Assembly: GCF_014805685.1 (NCBI RefSeq)
Contig: NC_060901.1
Location: 23,195,905-23,259,904, forward strand
Source of the DNA: Silurus meridionalis
Taxonomy: Eukaryota; Chordata; Actinopteri; Siluriformes; Siluridae
DNA: 64,000 bases
Direction of reading: 5' to 3'
Below are positions 1-46,235 of the stretch, one piece after another. Under the pieces are notes generated by a model. That model saw only the letters and a program-made list of their open reading frames with translations, did no database searches and had not been told where the DNA came from. Positions within the stretch are counted from its first letter, which is position 1. Each line of letters opens with the position of its first letter. Made by a program: the position numbers and the translations under genes.

Positions 1-57
1 TTTACTGAACCCTGTGGAGCACAGGATGGTAGATAAACTGTGTTCTCTCTTTCTCAG

Positions 58-33132
<33,075 letters not shown>

Positions 33133-34570
33133 ACACGTACAATCACGCACTCGACCAGTCAAGCGTTAATCCCTGGCCGTGGTGCTCAAACCGTTAAATA
33201 GATACAAACTCGCACACATACACTCCATATCTTGACCATACTGCAGAAACTGAACACACACATCCAGGAAAGTCATTCCAAATAATGCTCAAGCTCTCAC
33301 ACACACATACACACACTTCCTTTAGGTATATTTCTAGTTTTAATTCTCTCATAGGGAGCATTTAGATAGTAATTCACTCTTAATTTCTTAATTCACCCTT
33401 TTATTGACATTTTGTCTTTTAGTCTTTAAAATTAGTTCTTTTTTTTTTTTAAATTTCCCACATTTCATCGATATATGTTGAATTTGACGCATTCCTTCCT
33501 CATGCACATAATCCTCGATGGTAAATCCATAACCGTAACTATGAGGCCTTAACAACTGCAACTCCTTCGGTGACACGTTTTACGAACGTACCGTTTTGTA
33601 TATTGTCTGATAAAATATTCACAAGCAAGTGTTAATAATTCTATCTTTCCTTCAACGATATTTCTTTTTTTTTCCTTTGGCGAATATGTATAGTTGTCAC
33701 AACTTCCTTCTTAAAGACTAAACTTCTTTATTATTGAAACTTGAATAGAAAATTGAAAACTGAAATGAAGCTTTTAAAGTGGTGTGTCTTTTGAAATTTT
33801 TTGCACAAATTTATAGTTCTAATAATGATAACCATAGTCTTATATTGTTATATTGTGTAATTATTTTCATGGTAACGAAGGCAGTTTGTCAGTTTACACT
33901 CGGGTTAAAAAAAAAAAAAAAAAAAATTCAGGTCTAAAACTCTAAACGATGCACTCTTTTTTTTTTTTTTTCACCCTCGAGCGTTTTTTTCTAGCATAAC
34001 CTTATAATCGTTAAGCTGTACCCGATGATCTTCCAGCTCCTACTGAATGTACAGAAACATTTTTACACAGTTTTACACCATGGCCTTGAAGATGTACAAT
34101 TGAAAAACCAGACTGCGTTCCGTTGAAATCGTTCCTGGAATTGTCTGTGCGCTCTTTCGAGAAAATGTTGGAACGAAATGAACTTTTAATGATGTGTCTA
34201 AATTATACTTTTTGTTGCTGTTAGAGAAATTATATATAATGAAATGTATGCAATACTTTTACCTGACTAATACACTTTTTGAAATTGAGTAAGGACTTGT
34301 GTTTTTTTTAATGGTTTTTTTTGCCTAAACCAAATACATAATCGATATGACTCTCATTGGGCCGCTTTCATTCCAAGCACAAAGCTGAAAATGTTAAAAA
34401 TACAGAAGAAAATGTGACGGGTCTCTTGAAATTAAAAATTATTTTGTTTCCTTTTTAGAAAAATGAAAATTTTTATTGCTGAAATTGCAAACAAGATTAT
34501 CTGTGAAAACTAAACCTTTAAATTTAGTTAAATTTTAATTGTTAATAAACATTACAATGCAAATAAATAT
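33133..34570 (+). other. myo6: Probable myo6 3' UTR and candidate poly(A) signals
   Basis: No coding potential follows the stop codon. AATAAA hexamers occur at 34544-34549 and 34562-34567, the second followed closely by an A-run. However, 34385-34600 closely resembles a repeat copy at 35905-36090, so these signals may belong to a transposon and not the native end. The exact cleavage site cannot be fixed from sequence alone. Confidence 0.4.
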
Positions 34571-34605
34571 ATATAAATTAAAAAAAAAAAAAAACAGAAA
34601 TAAAT
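34385..34605 (+). repeat. Fragment duplicated at 35905-36090
   Basis: The two segments share a long match including gggtctcttgaa, attgctgaaattgcaaacaa and gattatctgtgaaaactaaa. The copy near 35.9 kb lies inside the hAT-like element, so this one is probably a truncated member of that family. It overlaps the candidate myo6 polyadenylation signals. Confidence 0.7.
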
Positions 34606-34794
34606 GCATTACCTGTCCAGAACATTCCTTTTTTTTAACCTGCGGAACATAGTCACAATCAGAGTTCCCTCAGGAACATATTAAATGCTGGACCGCAAGT
34701 TTGTTTAGTCTACCTGTAAAAGTCTATTCAACTTGACAACGTACACATCAATGGTGTAAAAAAAAGTAATGAATAAATAAAAATATATACTTAA

Positions 34795-35470
34795 TAGGGT
34801 TGAGACCAGATCCCCTGCTTTAAAGGAGTATCTCAACCCTATTGAACACTTTCATGGTGAATGTGAAACTAAAACACCCCAGGCCTCCTCACTGTACATC
34901 AGTACCTGATTTTACTAACACCCTTGTGGCCAAATGAGCACAAATCTCCCCAAAATCTTCCCAGAAGAGTGGAGGTTCTTTTAACAGCAAATGGGGAGCA
35001 AATGTTGAATGGGTTGGTTAAAAATAACAAAGAATCTTATGGTCAATACAAACATGATATTGTCAAAAGTATTGGGTCACCTGACCTTTCCTGCTATATG
35101 TGGTTCTTTTCCAAACGGTTATCACAAATCTGGAGGGACTCGATTGTACAGGACGTCTTTAGATGGTGCTATAATAAAATTGAACTTGGAAACCCAAAAC
35201 CTGTTCCAGCATGGCGATGCACAAAGTGAGCTCCTTGAAGATCTGGTTTACATGCTTTGGAGAGGAAGATCTTGCTGCTATAGAGCTCTGATCTCATTCC
35301 TACTGAACACCTTTGGGATGAATGTGAATTCTGACTGCACCCCAGGTCTCCTCACCTACATCAGTACCTGCCTTTCGTAACACCCTTGTGGCTGATGAAC
35401 ACAAATATCCATAAACACACTCCAAAATCTGGTGGAACATCTTCCCAGAAGAGTGGAGGGAATCATGAGG
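34795..35470 (+). mobile_element. Two tandem decayed Tc1/mariner fragments
   Basis: The first (34795-34990) carries KSPQNLPRRVEVLLTANG-type C-terminal coding. The second (35060-35470) starts with tcaaaagtattgggtcacct and includes the NLFQH, NPxEHL and LVEHLPRRVE regions in DNA form. The second is about 90% similar by eye to the piece at 43.25-43.57 kb. Confidence 0.6.
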
Positions 35471-35826
35471 TGCAATGCTCAAAAATCACATACCATATTA
35501 ATGACCGAGTGGGCTTTCAGATAGAACCGTCAGCGTGCTGGTGAGAAATGCAAAGCCTTGAGACTTCAAAATGACAGTATGGACCTGCAAGATGGTTTAT
35601 TGGCTTTGCTTGCGCCAACATTATCCATCATCAGAAGTTATGTTTACCTGCAAAATAGGAACAAATTCCAAAGCAGATGGTTCAAGCGTAACAGCACAGC
35701 GTTCTGCAAGGAAGAGTGGGTGTATATTCCTTACACAAGTACAGAAAAATAGATGTTCCAAGCTGCAGAAAACGTCTAAAAGGCTGGGGGTTGGTAATTG
35801 CTAGCTCAATATGTTTTGCTAATTTT

Positions 35827-37310
35827 TAGAGCTGCAGCTAGCGATTATTCGATTAATCAAGTAATCGGATAAAAAGTACTTCTGTTTTTTTGTTGTTTTT
35901 AAAGAGCAATACTAAAAATACAGAAGATGGGTCTCTTGAATTTAACAAGTAATTTGTTTCCTTTTGTATTGCTGAAATTGCAAACAAGATTATCTGTGAA
36001 AACTAAACCTTTAAATTAAACTCAACTTTGTCATAATACAACACAATGCAAATAAAAATATATAAATAAAAAAAAAAAAAAAAAATAAATGAGCTCCAAA
36101 GCATCCAGATTTTAGAGGGCGGTGCGTCGGTAATAATGGTCCGTGGGGAAACACGGTGCATCGTGTGTTGGTGTTGACCGGACTGAACTAATTTCTCGAG
36201 GAATCGTTCGACAATTTGTCGAAGTAGTTCGCTGCAAAGGTTGCGATGACTTCTTTCCACTTGCGTGTAATTTAGCGAGTGCACAAACTTTTGCATGCTG
36301 TAAATTTTCAATCAGCGTGCGAGAGGTAAGGGGTGGGCCGAGACCGGCAAAGCCCTTTAGCGGTCATACAGTCTCTCTAGTCGAAACTTTGTGAGGTCGC
36401 TGGGATTAATGCAGTTTTAAAGTATATTCTTTTTTACTGTTTTTGTCTCTTTTTTTTTATTACTTTTAAAACCATATTTCTTCCACAGACGTTTACATTT
36501 ATGACATTTGGCCGACGCCTTTAATACAGAGCAGTCAGTGTGAGTGGTAGGTCAGTGTTAATTCTCTGGATTACTGATCGCAAGGGTGGGGGGTTCAAGC
36601 CCCACTATCGCCAGGCTGCCGTTCTTGGGCCCTTGAGAGGTCTTAAGTCTGACAAATGCTATAAATGCAATTGTACGCAACATTTTTTATTTATCTTTTT
36701 AACCTATAAAGTTTCAGAATCAGAATACTATATTCATTGTTGTTGGTTGCTCACAGTAAAATTGAAGTCAAGATTAAAGGAAAATAAAACAATTTATATA
36801 TATATATATATATATAAGTTAAATATAAATTAAAATGAAATGTGTAGCAGATCAAACTACAATAATAGTTATCCAAGTTATTGCACATGTAACAATTATT
36901 ATTATTATTTCACATAATTGCCCAAGATATTAACATTATATACAACGATCAGGCAGGAATTAATAACATTGTGACCGGTGACTAAATAACACTGATTATC
37001 TCTTCAGCATGGCATCTGTGGGATATGGGTGGGATATAAAGCTGAAATGATTCTGTAAGTAACTCGAGTAATTCGAATACAAAAAAAAGTCCATTTGACT
37101 ACACAAGGAGCACTGTGTTTCCGCACGGACCATTATTTTTGACGCACCTTTCTGAAATCACAACTTTAGCGTTAAAAGTGGCACGCTTATAAATGAGATT
37201 CGGCCCAAATAAAATCACGACAAACTTTTCAAAGTTTGGCATAATTTCAAACTAAAACAAAGAAAACACCATACAGTCCGTTAACCTTTTTTAAAAGTAA
37301 TTTAAAATTG

Positions 37311-37360
<50 letters not shown>

Positions 37361-37474
37361 GATTTATTTTTTTTTTTTATCTAACATGGCAATTAAACGC
37401 ACTAATTCTGTTCACTTTCTTACTTCATCAATAAAATACTCGATTACAAAACAATCATCAATAGCTGCAGCCCA
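35827..37474. mobile_element. Probable hAT-like non-autonomous element, 1.65 kb
   Basis: The left end reads agagctgcagctagcgatta and the right end, inverted, reads gggctgcagctattgatgat. Both are followed by ATTxxxxTAATCGA-like repeats, the style of fish hAT element termini. The interior holds a SINE (36487-36680), (TA)n runs at 36797-36817 and 37316-37356, and an extra internal terminus-like copy near 37060-37090. I could not identify an 8-bp target duplication. Confidence 0.5.
36487..36680 (+). repeat. SINE-like fragment
   Basis: It has gtcagtgtgagtggtaggtc as head, ggttcaagccccactatcgc as the B-box region and ttgggcccttgag in the body. It is inserted in the hAT-like element. Confidence 0.55.
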
Positions 37475-37604
37475 ACTCGGTATCGATCAAAAGTGGTCCA
37501 AGAAATAAATTTATTTTTTATTTATTTTTATTTTTTCATTATTGAAAATATTATCACTGTTTTATTTGTAGAATAAAAAATAAAAAAGTTTTGAAATTTT
37601 TGGA

Positions 37605-37750
37605 AAAAGAGCTCTGCCGGTCCTTAAGCAAGGCCCATGACCCTCTGTTCTCCAGGGGTGACCCGTTGCTCTGGCAACAGCGTCCGGGCATCGCTGGGAT
37701 GCGAAGTAAGAAATCCGCTGTGCTGTAATGTACATTGTTTGAAGCACCTT
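37605..37750 (+). repeat. SINE-like 3' fragment
   Basis: It contains ttaagcaaggcccatgaccc, tgttctccagggg and ctgtgctgtaatgtac, matching the 3' part of the repeat at 27.1 kb. Confidence 0.45.
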
Positions 37751-38366
37751 TATTTCAGTTACAAGCTTCCACTTTATAAGGGCTTAAAGACGTTTTGCTC
37801 AGCACTAGAAGTACGTTATGTAACGTGACGTCATGCCGTTATATAATTGCGCCCTGATTTGAAATAATAGAGCAGTGTTATTAGCCGGCATCGCGCCGTA
37901 CACGTCGGCCATCACCCCTACGTACGCTTTCTTTATTGCCATCGGAGGAAATGAAAGGTTGACATGAAAGGCTGCTGCTTTTGATGGATTCTTTCGGCTT
38001 CATCCTCCATCCACTGTCCAATTCGACTAATTCATTCCGTGACCCTGACCTCGCCAAATACCCAACCCCTACCCCTCCCACCCCCCTAACACTGACCTCA
38101 AGTCGCTTCCTCTACTTAGCCTGTGTATAAATAGAGACGATTTCCAGGGAGGAGGTAATATTTCTTGCGATTCTCACTCTTATATCATCCATTTCCACAT
38201 TTCGGATTTATCATCGTACAGATGGAGGATTTTAAAGCACATCAGTCATCCAGTGGTGTGTTAGGAATTAGCAGAAGTCATTAAGTGGAACAAAGACAAG
38301 CACGGAGCTTAGAGCATTTTCTAGATTACAGCTAAATTGAATAATTGAATAAATCAATCTTATGGG

Positions 38367-38412
<46 letters not shown>

Positions 38413-39150
38413 ATCCACAAATCCTTTTTTGCCTCAAGTGATATTTCATTTTTTCATTTTTACACACTTTTCCTGAGGTAATGTTTACACCGATTTGAGA
38501 CGTAAACCAAATCTGTTTGTTCGATAGGAATAAACGCATCAGCTTTATACTCTTCCTGGGACAGACATAACAAAGGCGCATCGAAAAAAACAAAGACAAA
38601 ACACATACATTGCTACATAGTTCACGACGTTATGTAGACACTTGAACGTGCGGGTGAGGTGCTAAAAAAAAAAAAAAAAAAAAAGATGCAAAACAAAAAA
38701 TTTTTAGCAATCGCTTCGGTCTGTAAGCGAAAAAAAAAAATTCTAGAAATGTTCTCTTGGCATTGATTCAGCTCTATTAAATCTGAAGCACACACTCGAA
38801 CACACAGCATCAACACCATGTTGAAAAGCTGTAATTTAGAAATATATCATCACCTTGCAGCAAATTATGACTTTAGAGTTTTTGTAGGAGCTTAAATACC
38901 GCAGGGGTTGAAATGTGGATGGTTGAAACACTGAGGTCTGCTGTCTGCATGATCAACTCTCAAGACCTGCTCATGTACTTAAAGGTTTCCCAAGAAAAGC
39001 AACTGAATCAAATATAGACAAAATATAGAAATTGTAATACCAAATGAGAGAAAATAATCAAATATACGTCGTTTCACGGAGACTTGACATAATACTTAAT
39101 GAAACGTGAGCTCTTCCAATCAACTTCCAATCAGCACATTACCAAAATAA
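37751..39150. other. Intergenic, no gene recognised
   Basis: It holds a (TG)n run at 38369-38411 and A-runs. Open frames are short and lack recognisable domains. Confidence 0.6.
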
Positions 39151-39364
39151 AGAAATAAATAAATAAAATAAAAAATAAATAGGTTGGACTTTTAATCATT
39201 TATTTATTTTATATTTATATTTTATATTTGTTTTTTTGGTCATTGGTTATTTATTATTATTTTTTGCTTATTTGTTCATTTATTTAGTTTTTCATGCTTT
39301 TTTTTGTTTGGAATTTTTTTTTTTTTTAACATTTATTCTGCTTGCTTGTGTTTTTCCTTAATTT

Positions 39365-39660
39365 ATTTTTGGCCATTAATTTATTTGTGTTTATTTGTTA
39401 AATTCATTAATCAGTGTTATTTATTTTGTATTTTTTGCCCGTGTTCTTTTTTTTTTCATTCTTTAATTTGTATTTATTTTTTTGTTTGGTCATTGATTCA
39501 TTTATTTATTTGTGTTTATTTGTTAAATTCATTAATCAGTGTTATTTATTTTGTATTTTTGCCCGTGTTCTTTTTTTTTCATTCTTTAATTTGTATTTAT
39601 TTTTTTTGTTTGGTCATTGATTCATTTATTTATTTGTGTTTATTTGTTAAATTCATTTGT
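39365..39660 (+). repeat. 124-bp tandem repeat, about 2.4 copies
   Basis: The unit contains tttatttgttaaattcatta, then tcagtgttatttattttgta and gcccgtgttc. It begins equivalently at 39386, 39511 and 39635 (spacing 125 and 124). Copies are nearly identical, so the duplication is recent. The region is extremely T-rich. Confidence 0.85.
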
Positions 39661-40496
39661 TTTATGAATTTGTTTGTCCGTTTTGTTTAGTCATTGATTC
39701 TTTTTCCATTATTTGTTCATTTGTTAATTTGTTTTCCATTCATTTTATTTCTGTTTGGTTATTGTTTAAGTAATTTTTGTGTTTGTTTGTTTGTTCATTC
39801 GTTTGGTTGCTTGTGTTTTTTTGATCCATTTCTTTTTGTTCATTTGTTTATTCATTTGGTTTTGTTTCATTTCTATGTTTATTCGTGAATTTATTTTTTC
39901 ATGCATTTATTTAACCAACTACATTACTGACAGCATGAACAAGAAGATCATCCTGATTTTAATGCTAATAATGCTAATGCTAAATTAGCCTTATGCTAAA
40001 ATGCTTACATTCTTCACATGAATCTGCAGTTCGTACCTCATATAAGGACAACGTAAAAAACAGATTTATGACCGGACTGGTTGTTAATAAAAGCATGCAC
40101 TGATGAGATGTTGCTGTCTGACTGATCTGATCTGAAGTCCATACCACTGGAGTGTTACAAAGATGTTTGACTCTTTCTGAACTTTCTCCCAACTTTATAC
40201 ATGATCTTTGAAGTTCGACCAGAATGACAATCAGGTTCTTGGCAACCTTTCCCATTAAAACTTTTCTCCACAAGTTGCTCAGTCTGGCCAGACAGCCAGT
40301 TCTTGGTAGACTCCAAAAACTTCTGGTTGTTCCAGAAGTCTTCTATTTACAAATTCTGGAGGCCAGTCAAGGAGCGGAAATGTTTAGTGGACTTCCACAG
40401 ATCTTTTAACGCAGTAATGTCTTTGAGCTCTTCACTAAATTCTTTTGACTTTGTTTTTTTCCCCTCTAAGTATTTGCAGAAGTTAGTTCTTAGATA

Positions 40497-40905
40497 CAGT
40501 GGTGTGAAAAAGTGTTTGCCCCTTCCTAATTTCTTAGTTTTTAGCATGTCACTCTAATGTTTCAGATCATTAAACTCATATAAATATTAGTAAAAGATAA
40601 CACAAAGAAACACAATATGCAGTTTTTAAAGAAGTTTTTTTTCTATTATTGAGGGAAAACAAAATCCAAAACTACATGGCCCTGTGTGAAAAAGTGTGCC
40701 CCCTGAACCTAATAACTGTTTGGACCACCCTTAGCTTCAACAACTGCAATCAAGCATTTGCGATAACTTGCACTGAGTCTGTTACGGCGCTGTGGAGGAA
40801 TTTTTGGTCCATTATCTATGCAGAATTCTTGTAATTCAGCCACATTGGAAGGTTTTTGAGCATGAACCACCTTTTTAAGGTCATGCCACAGCGTCTCAAT
40901 AGAAG
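40497..40905 (-). mobile_element. Tc1-like element, one end only
   Basis: It starts at a TA with cagtggtgtgaaaaagtgtt, the terminus of a widespread fish Tc1-like family. It continues into the minus-strand remnant of a transposase reading frame (region with cttttttaaggtcatgccac). The other end is missing. Confidence 0.6.
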
Positions 40906-41539
40906 AAATAACTGCTGTTATAATAACCTCAGAAAAGTCAGGTGTCTCTATACTTCATTCGGTTTTCATATTTTTCTATTCAATAAATTTTGTTCTCACA
41001 AATCTGGTTTCTGCTTCATCATTATAACGGTATGGAATGCACGTTGATGGGAAAATCCCCTCTGCTCGACCTACGATTAAGTTTGTTCATTATGATTTTT
41101 TAACAACCTCGTAAATAACTCCCTTTACGACGTGCTGTTTGATGAGCGCTAATGTTAGAATATTAGCGGTGAAAGGATTTACTCAGCATTTCTTTCCCCT
41201 ACTGCCAGAATATCATTAAAAAGGGTCAGCTATGTAGCTAAAATGCTACTGATGATAGACACGATATTATCAATGAAAAATGATATAAATAATTAGCATG
41301 GCTAGGTATTCTCTTATGTGTGACGTCCCGTTAAGGAGAACAAAGAAAATTGCAAAAAATTACTTCAGTACAGTAATTAAGTATATTTACTCAACTTAGG
41401 AAAGAAAATCACGACCCTATTTTGTGTGCTCAGTGTATAGACTGGCATTCAATTCCTCTAGAACATGATGGACTGCTCTGGTGAAGTCATGCAGCATATT
41501 TATTCTAGCTGTTGATCACCATAAAAAATGTGTCTCTTT

Positions 41540-41690
41540 GGCTTATACAGTTCAATTCAATTCAGTTCAATTTCATTCCATTCAGTTCAATTCAGTTTTA
41601 AATTCAGTTCCAATTCAATTCAGTTTCTAATCTATTCTATGTATATAGTGCTTTTAACAATTCAATTCAATTAAATACATTTTTATTTGT
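41540..41690 (+). repeat. TTCAATTCAATTCAG degenerate array
   Basis: Repeats of ttcaattcaattcag and ttcagttcaatt occur over about 130 bp. They act as the head of the dispersed repeat that follows. Confidence 0.8.
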
Positions 41691-42320
41691 AACAATGAAC
41701 ATTGTCTCAGAGCAGCTTTACACAGATAATGTGGTGATTAAAAGTGAATATGTTCTTTATAAGTGTAAGTTTGTCCCTGATGAGTGAGCCGGTGGCGACT
41801 GTGGTGAAGAAAAACTCCCCGAGATGGCATAAGGAAGAAACCTTGAGAGGAACCAGACTCAAGAGGGAACCTCATCCTCATCTGGGTTGCACCAAATGTC
41901 CATTTATAGCAGATATACGATGTTGCAGGGCACAGTGATGATGATCAGAAGCGAAAAGTAGTCCTGAGTCAATGTAGCAGACTGTTGACATTAACTACAG
42001 TCCAAATCCATCCTCAAAGCTCCCGTTCTTACTCGAAACAATGGATATTGTCCCAAAGCAGTCCCTATATGGTAATCTTTAAAGAGTGAGCCAGTGAAAA
42101 AAAAACTCCCTGAGATGGTAAAAGCAAAGGGAACCTGTACTCATCTAAGGAACACTATATATCCATTCATTATAGTTCCATCATAGACTGATGGATGCAT
42201 GAATGAATTAAAAAAAAAAAACGTTCACGGCAATTGTAGCCCCAAGCCATTATAGCGAACTGTCCACACTAATCACAGCCCAAGTCGATCCTCATGACTC
42301 GTGAGTTTAACCTTTCACGG
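41690..42320 (+). repeat. Dispersed repeat, two tandem diverged copies
   Basis: Copy one contains cagagcagctttacacagat, aaaactccccgagatggcat and gaggaaccagactcaagagg. Copy two (from about 42055) has aaaaactccctgagatggta and tcacagcccaagtcgatcct. The segment at 41925-42020 recurs inverted at 26755-26855. This is a well-known style of fish dispersed repeat, and the name is not assigned. Confidence 0.65.
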
Positions 42321-43239
42321 CAACCTCATTTATGCTATTCATGTGAAACTATCCTCAGCTGCAGCGAGTGCTTTCCAATCGAGGAGAACTCCATATCCAG
42401 AAGTATGGCATCAAAATAAATCAGGTAAGTCTGAAAAACAAAAGAACCTCGTGTTGCACTAGATGTAAGACTGTGGTGTTTTCCTACTGTCAGTAAGAGC
42501 TGTATATGGCAGATTTGTGGTAAAGTTTACCACAGATTTCGTTCCTAAGAACCAAGTCTAAATGAGTTTGTAAGACTACGTGACCCTGACATTATACACG
42601 TGGCTTAATTCAAATCAAAACGGCCTGTTTTAGATGGAATGAGATCAGCACAAACAAGAAGACATTGAACCTTATAATAGATTTACTGCCTGTCGACCGT
42701 ACAGAACAAACGCATTGCATCGAGTGTGAGCTCGGGTTTAAATTAAGCCTTGCTCTTTTCACACATAGATTGTACTTGATTAGAGCAAAAAAAAAAGACT
42801 GTTTTCCATTTTTTTTTTTTTTTTTTAATAAGAACTCATTTCTTTTGCTCACCATGCTTGGGCAGGTGCAATAATTCAAAGTTTCCTAAAAAAAAAAAAA
42901 AGTTTCACACAGCAGACTATTGAACTGGTGCCAAATGATGACGTTGGTTTTAATCATTAAACCATCATTGTGTGGCCCCCCCCCCACCCCCACCACCACC
43001 ACACCCAGACTCACTTTAGGGCAGAGGGAACAAAACAAACCAAGACCTGAGAGAAGCCTTTATAAAAGATGTTAATGAGCCCATCAAGAGACCTCAGTGA
43101 CAGAAAACACTTTTAATCTGTTGTTTAACCCTATGATGGGGTCATTCAGTTTAGAGGTGCTCTAAAGTGCAATATAAATGTCCCTCTTTTAAGGCTTTTT
43201 GTCTCTTCTCCTGGTCTGACATCACACCGGTTCAATGGG

Positions 43240-43575
43240 GTGTCTGGGATTTTTTTGTTTTGGAGGGTCTCAATTGTACAGGACGTCTTTATATGCGCTT
43301 CAATAAAACTTGCGTTCACTTGAACTCGGAAACCCAAACCTGTTCCAGCATGGCCATGCAATACACAAAGTGAGCTCCTTGAAGATCTGGTGTACATGCT
43401 TTGGAGAGGAAGATCTTGCTGCTATAGAGCTCTGATCTCATCCCTACTGAACACCTTTGGGATGAATGTGAACGCTGACTGCACCCCAGGTCTCCTCACC
43501 TACATCAGAACCTGCCTTTCATAACACCCTTGTGTCTAGTGGAACATCTTCACAGAAGAGTGGAGAGAATTATTA
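43240..43575 (+). mobile_element. Decayed Tc1/mariner fragment
   Basis: It reads tgtacaggacgtctttatat, aacctgttccagcatggcca and gaacacctttgggatgaatg, and ends with gtggaacatcttcacagaag. Long near-identical stretches are shared with 35130-35460, pointing to the same subfamily. Confidence 0.6.
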
Positions 43576-44479
43576 GAAAAACTGGGACTACATTCTCTAA
43601 AAAATTCATAGCGTAGCATGCGTTTATAGCATTTCAAGTTTTGGTTCGATTTTCCATTAATCAGATTTCAGCCGTTACATAAACCCATTGCCAGTGATGA
43701 TAAAGATGTCATCTCGTTTTTTTTTTGGACAAACCCCACCCCACTCACATAAGGATCACACACCAAGAATAGAACATCTGAGGTCTGGCTACTGTTGTTA
43801 GCAATTTCAGTATTCCCTTCACTTTGTGTGTGTAACTCAAACGTTTGACAAGACATCTAATATGTAGCAATTTCTCCTGGAATGTCTTAGCAAACTAATT
43901 TGTAGTATTAAAAGACTCCGACTTGCTATTTCATTTAATTGGCCTACCAGTGTTATATATTCAGACGTGCTCTTGTATTTATCACACGCCAAAAAATGAA
44001 AGAATTACACCCACTCGCCGCTTTTTGACAGTCGCAATCAGCAAGAGAAGTTCCTCATTTGGAAAACTGCCATAACTTAGGAGGTCTTTGTGCTCACTCT
44101 GTCAACTTTCATTCAGCTCCCTGGCTAAATATTGCCCATCAGTGACTGGGTTGTCCTCCTCTTTTCGTTTTATCGCTTGCGTCTCGTCAAGTTCAGCAGC
44201 CTCCACGTTTCCAGGTGCTGTAATTTTATGCCTTCACATTATAATAGTGAGGTTTTTTTTTGTAATTACAAGTTCATTTTTCTTTAACTTTGGTCTGATC
44301 ACCTTGTCTGTTGAAGGCTACATTTCCGAGGCTGAGGAACTTCTGGGATTCTGCAATGAAAGATTCTTCAATGTCAGAGATGTTTTTGATTGATGCATCT
44401 GTGTTATATATTTGTTTTTATGGCATCAATATTATTTAGAATAATAGTACGTTTTTGTGTCAGGTGATCACCTGATCCA

Positions 44480-44620
44480 CATTCATTTACATTTACATTT
44501 ACATTCATGGCATTTGACAGATACCCTTATTTGACTTACAGTACAATTATCTCATTGAAACAAATGAGCACTCAAGGGTTAAAGGCCTTGTCAAGGATTA
44601 AAGGCCTAGACGTCGATTTA
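44480..44620 (-). repeat. SINE-like fragment
   Basis: It has (catttacatt)n, then ggcatttgacagataccctt and aagggttaaaggccttg, the inverse of the fish SINE tail and body. Confidence 0.5.
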
Positions 44621-44697
44621 AAGTCATGAACATCCAATCAAAAGTCAAAAATCAATCAAAACTTACTGTTCTGCCACCTCACTTTTAGTTTTCTTGT

Positions 44698-44945
44698 TCC
44701 CTGGTGGTCTAGTGGTTAGGATTCGTCGCCACCACCGCCCCCGGGTTCGATTCCCGGTTAGGGAAGCGAACCCAGCCATCACGGTTGCACAGTGCACTCT
44801 TAGTGCTGGTCCCAAGCCCGGATAAATGGGGAGGGTTGCGATAGGAAGTGCATCCAGCGTAAAAACGTACCAAATTGAACATGCGGATCACGAATACGGA
44901 TGATCCGCTGTGGCGACCACTAATGGGAGAAGCCGAAAGAAAGCT
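44698..44945 (+). repeat. tRNA-Glu-headed SINE with an RTE-LINE-type tail
   Basis: Positions 44698-44765 match a tRNA-Glu gene almost base for base in the D-arm and T-arm (tggtggtctagtggttagga; gggttcgattccc). The anticodon arm is degenerate and shortened, so it is not a working tRNA. The body and tail follow, ending atgatccgctgtggcgacca then ctaatgggagaagccgaaag, the same 3' tail as the LINE fragment at 52215-52608. Confidence 0.85.
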
Positions 44946-46081
44946 TTCTTCCAGGGGTGATGTTTTTCTATGGCCTTTGTTCTCATACTTTGGGTCATGT
45001 TTCCTCATATCTACACAAATCCTGATAAATTAAAAAGTGTTTTCATCAAAAAAAGATGTCCAGGATTTTATTTTAAAAATGTTTCCCAAAAGTTGCTCTT
45101 CCACACTGAAACGTCAAAAAACGCTTACGTCCCTGTTTCACGCATGAACAAAGCCCAAAAAAAGGCTCGGACCTGTGTCATTTCCGCCTGCCGCTTATTT
45201 AAAACGTTGCGCCAATGACTAAAGATGCGTCATTGTTTTCGACTGCCTCCAGTCCAGTTTTTAAAAAGCCATGTTTTTCTTGACCGAAATGCCGTCTCAG
45301 TGTGGACATGGCTTAAGTGCCTCACGTTCGCACTTAGTAAAATATTTGCTATTGAATAACATGACAATGTTCTGCCTTTTCTATGACTTAAGTGCCCTAC
45401 CGCTTGTTGTTAAAACATCGAATTATCAATGGTTCAAACTCCAGCACCACCAAATGCCATAGATTCGAAGCTTCGCATCAAATTGACGTTTATTTTGAAT
45501 TCCTTGGGCGTGAATAACTCTTACAGTAATAAGTCTCTCAGACTGAACCTCAGCTGCACTGTTCTCATATTTCTACATAGCTATTTCAGGCATCTCAGCA
45601 GGCTTCCATGACCTCTCAAAGCTGCAACTGTCCAGTACCCAGTTACTGGTGACCCCTTAGGTTTTGCTTTTTGACCCTTGATTTCAGTCTCGGCTTCATG
45701 GCCCTCTTTAGAACCTTAAGCACAGATCTACTTCCGCATTATGATGCCATTTCAGTGTTGTTTAGAAGATATTCCTGGTTTACTTTAAATAGCTCTGGAT
45801 TAATGTCTTTCATCTTCGTCTTTTATTCCAGTTGATAGATAATGCTTTTATGTGTTTGGAATGAAGATATCACCATATGATATTAGGACTCTGGTAAATA
45901 AATAGGTCAAACCTCTTTTGGGTATCATGATGTTCCCTTGGTAAAATAAAGTGAGGTTACTATCTAGGCCAGCTTTGTCCTCTTCACTAGCATCCTCACT
46001 TGATGGCTCGGTGGCCGTTGCTGTGGCAGCGATGTCTATCTTTGTCTCACTAGTTTCTTTATGTACTATATTAATGTGTGA

Positions 46082-46235
46082 AAAAAAGATGTACCTCGAT
46101 GGTAAATCTGTGGATGATCAGAAGGTCATCATATAGTTCAAATCCCAGCACTACTAAACTGCCACTGTTGGGCCCTTGAGCAAGGCCCTTCACCCTCAAC
46201 TGCTGCAAAAAAATCAGATGAGCTCTCCCTGGTGT
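46082..46235 (+). repeat. SINE
   Basis: It has agttcaaatcccagcactac as the B box and ttgggcccttgagcaaggcc in the body. The same family as at 24.85 kb. Confidence 0.65.

Noticed and set aside
40000..40496. Open frames on both strands, e.g. GKVAKNLIVILVELQRSC on minus
   Set aside because: The pattern looks like a dispersed fish repeat adjacent to a Tc1 end. I could not connect it to a gene.
44698..44765. Possible functional tRNA-Glu gene
   Set aside because: The D and T arms are excellent, but the anticodon stem-loop is shortened and degenerate. The sequence continues into a SINE body and a LINE-type tail.
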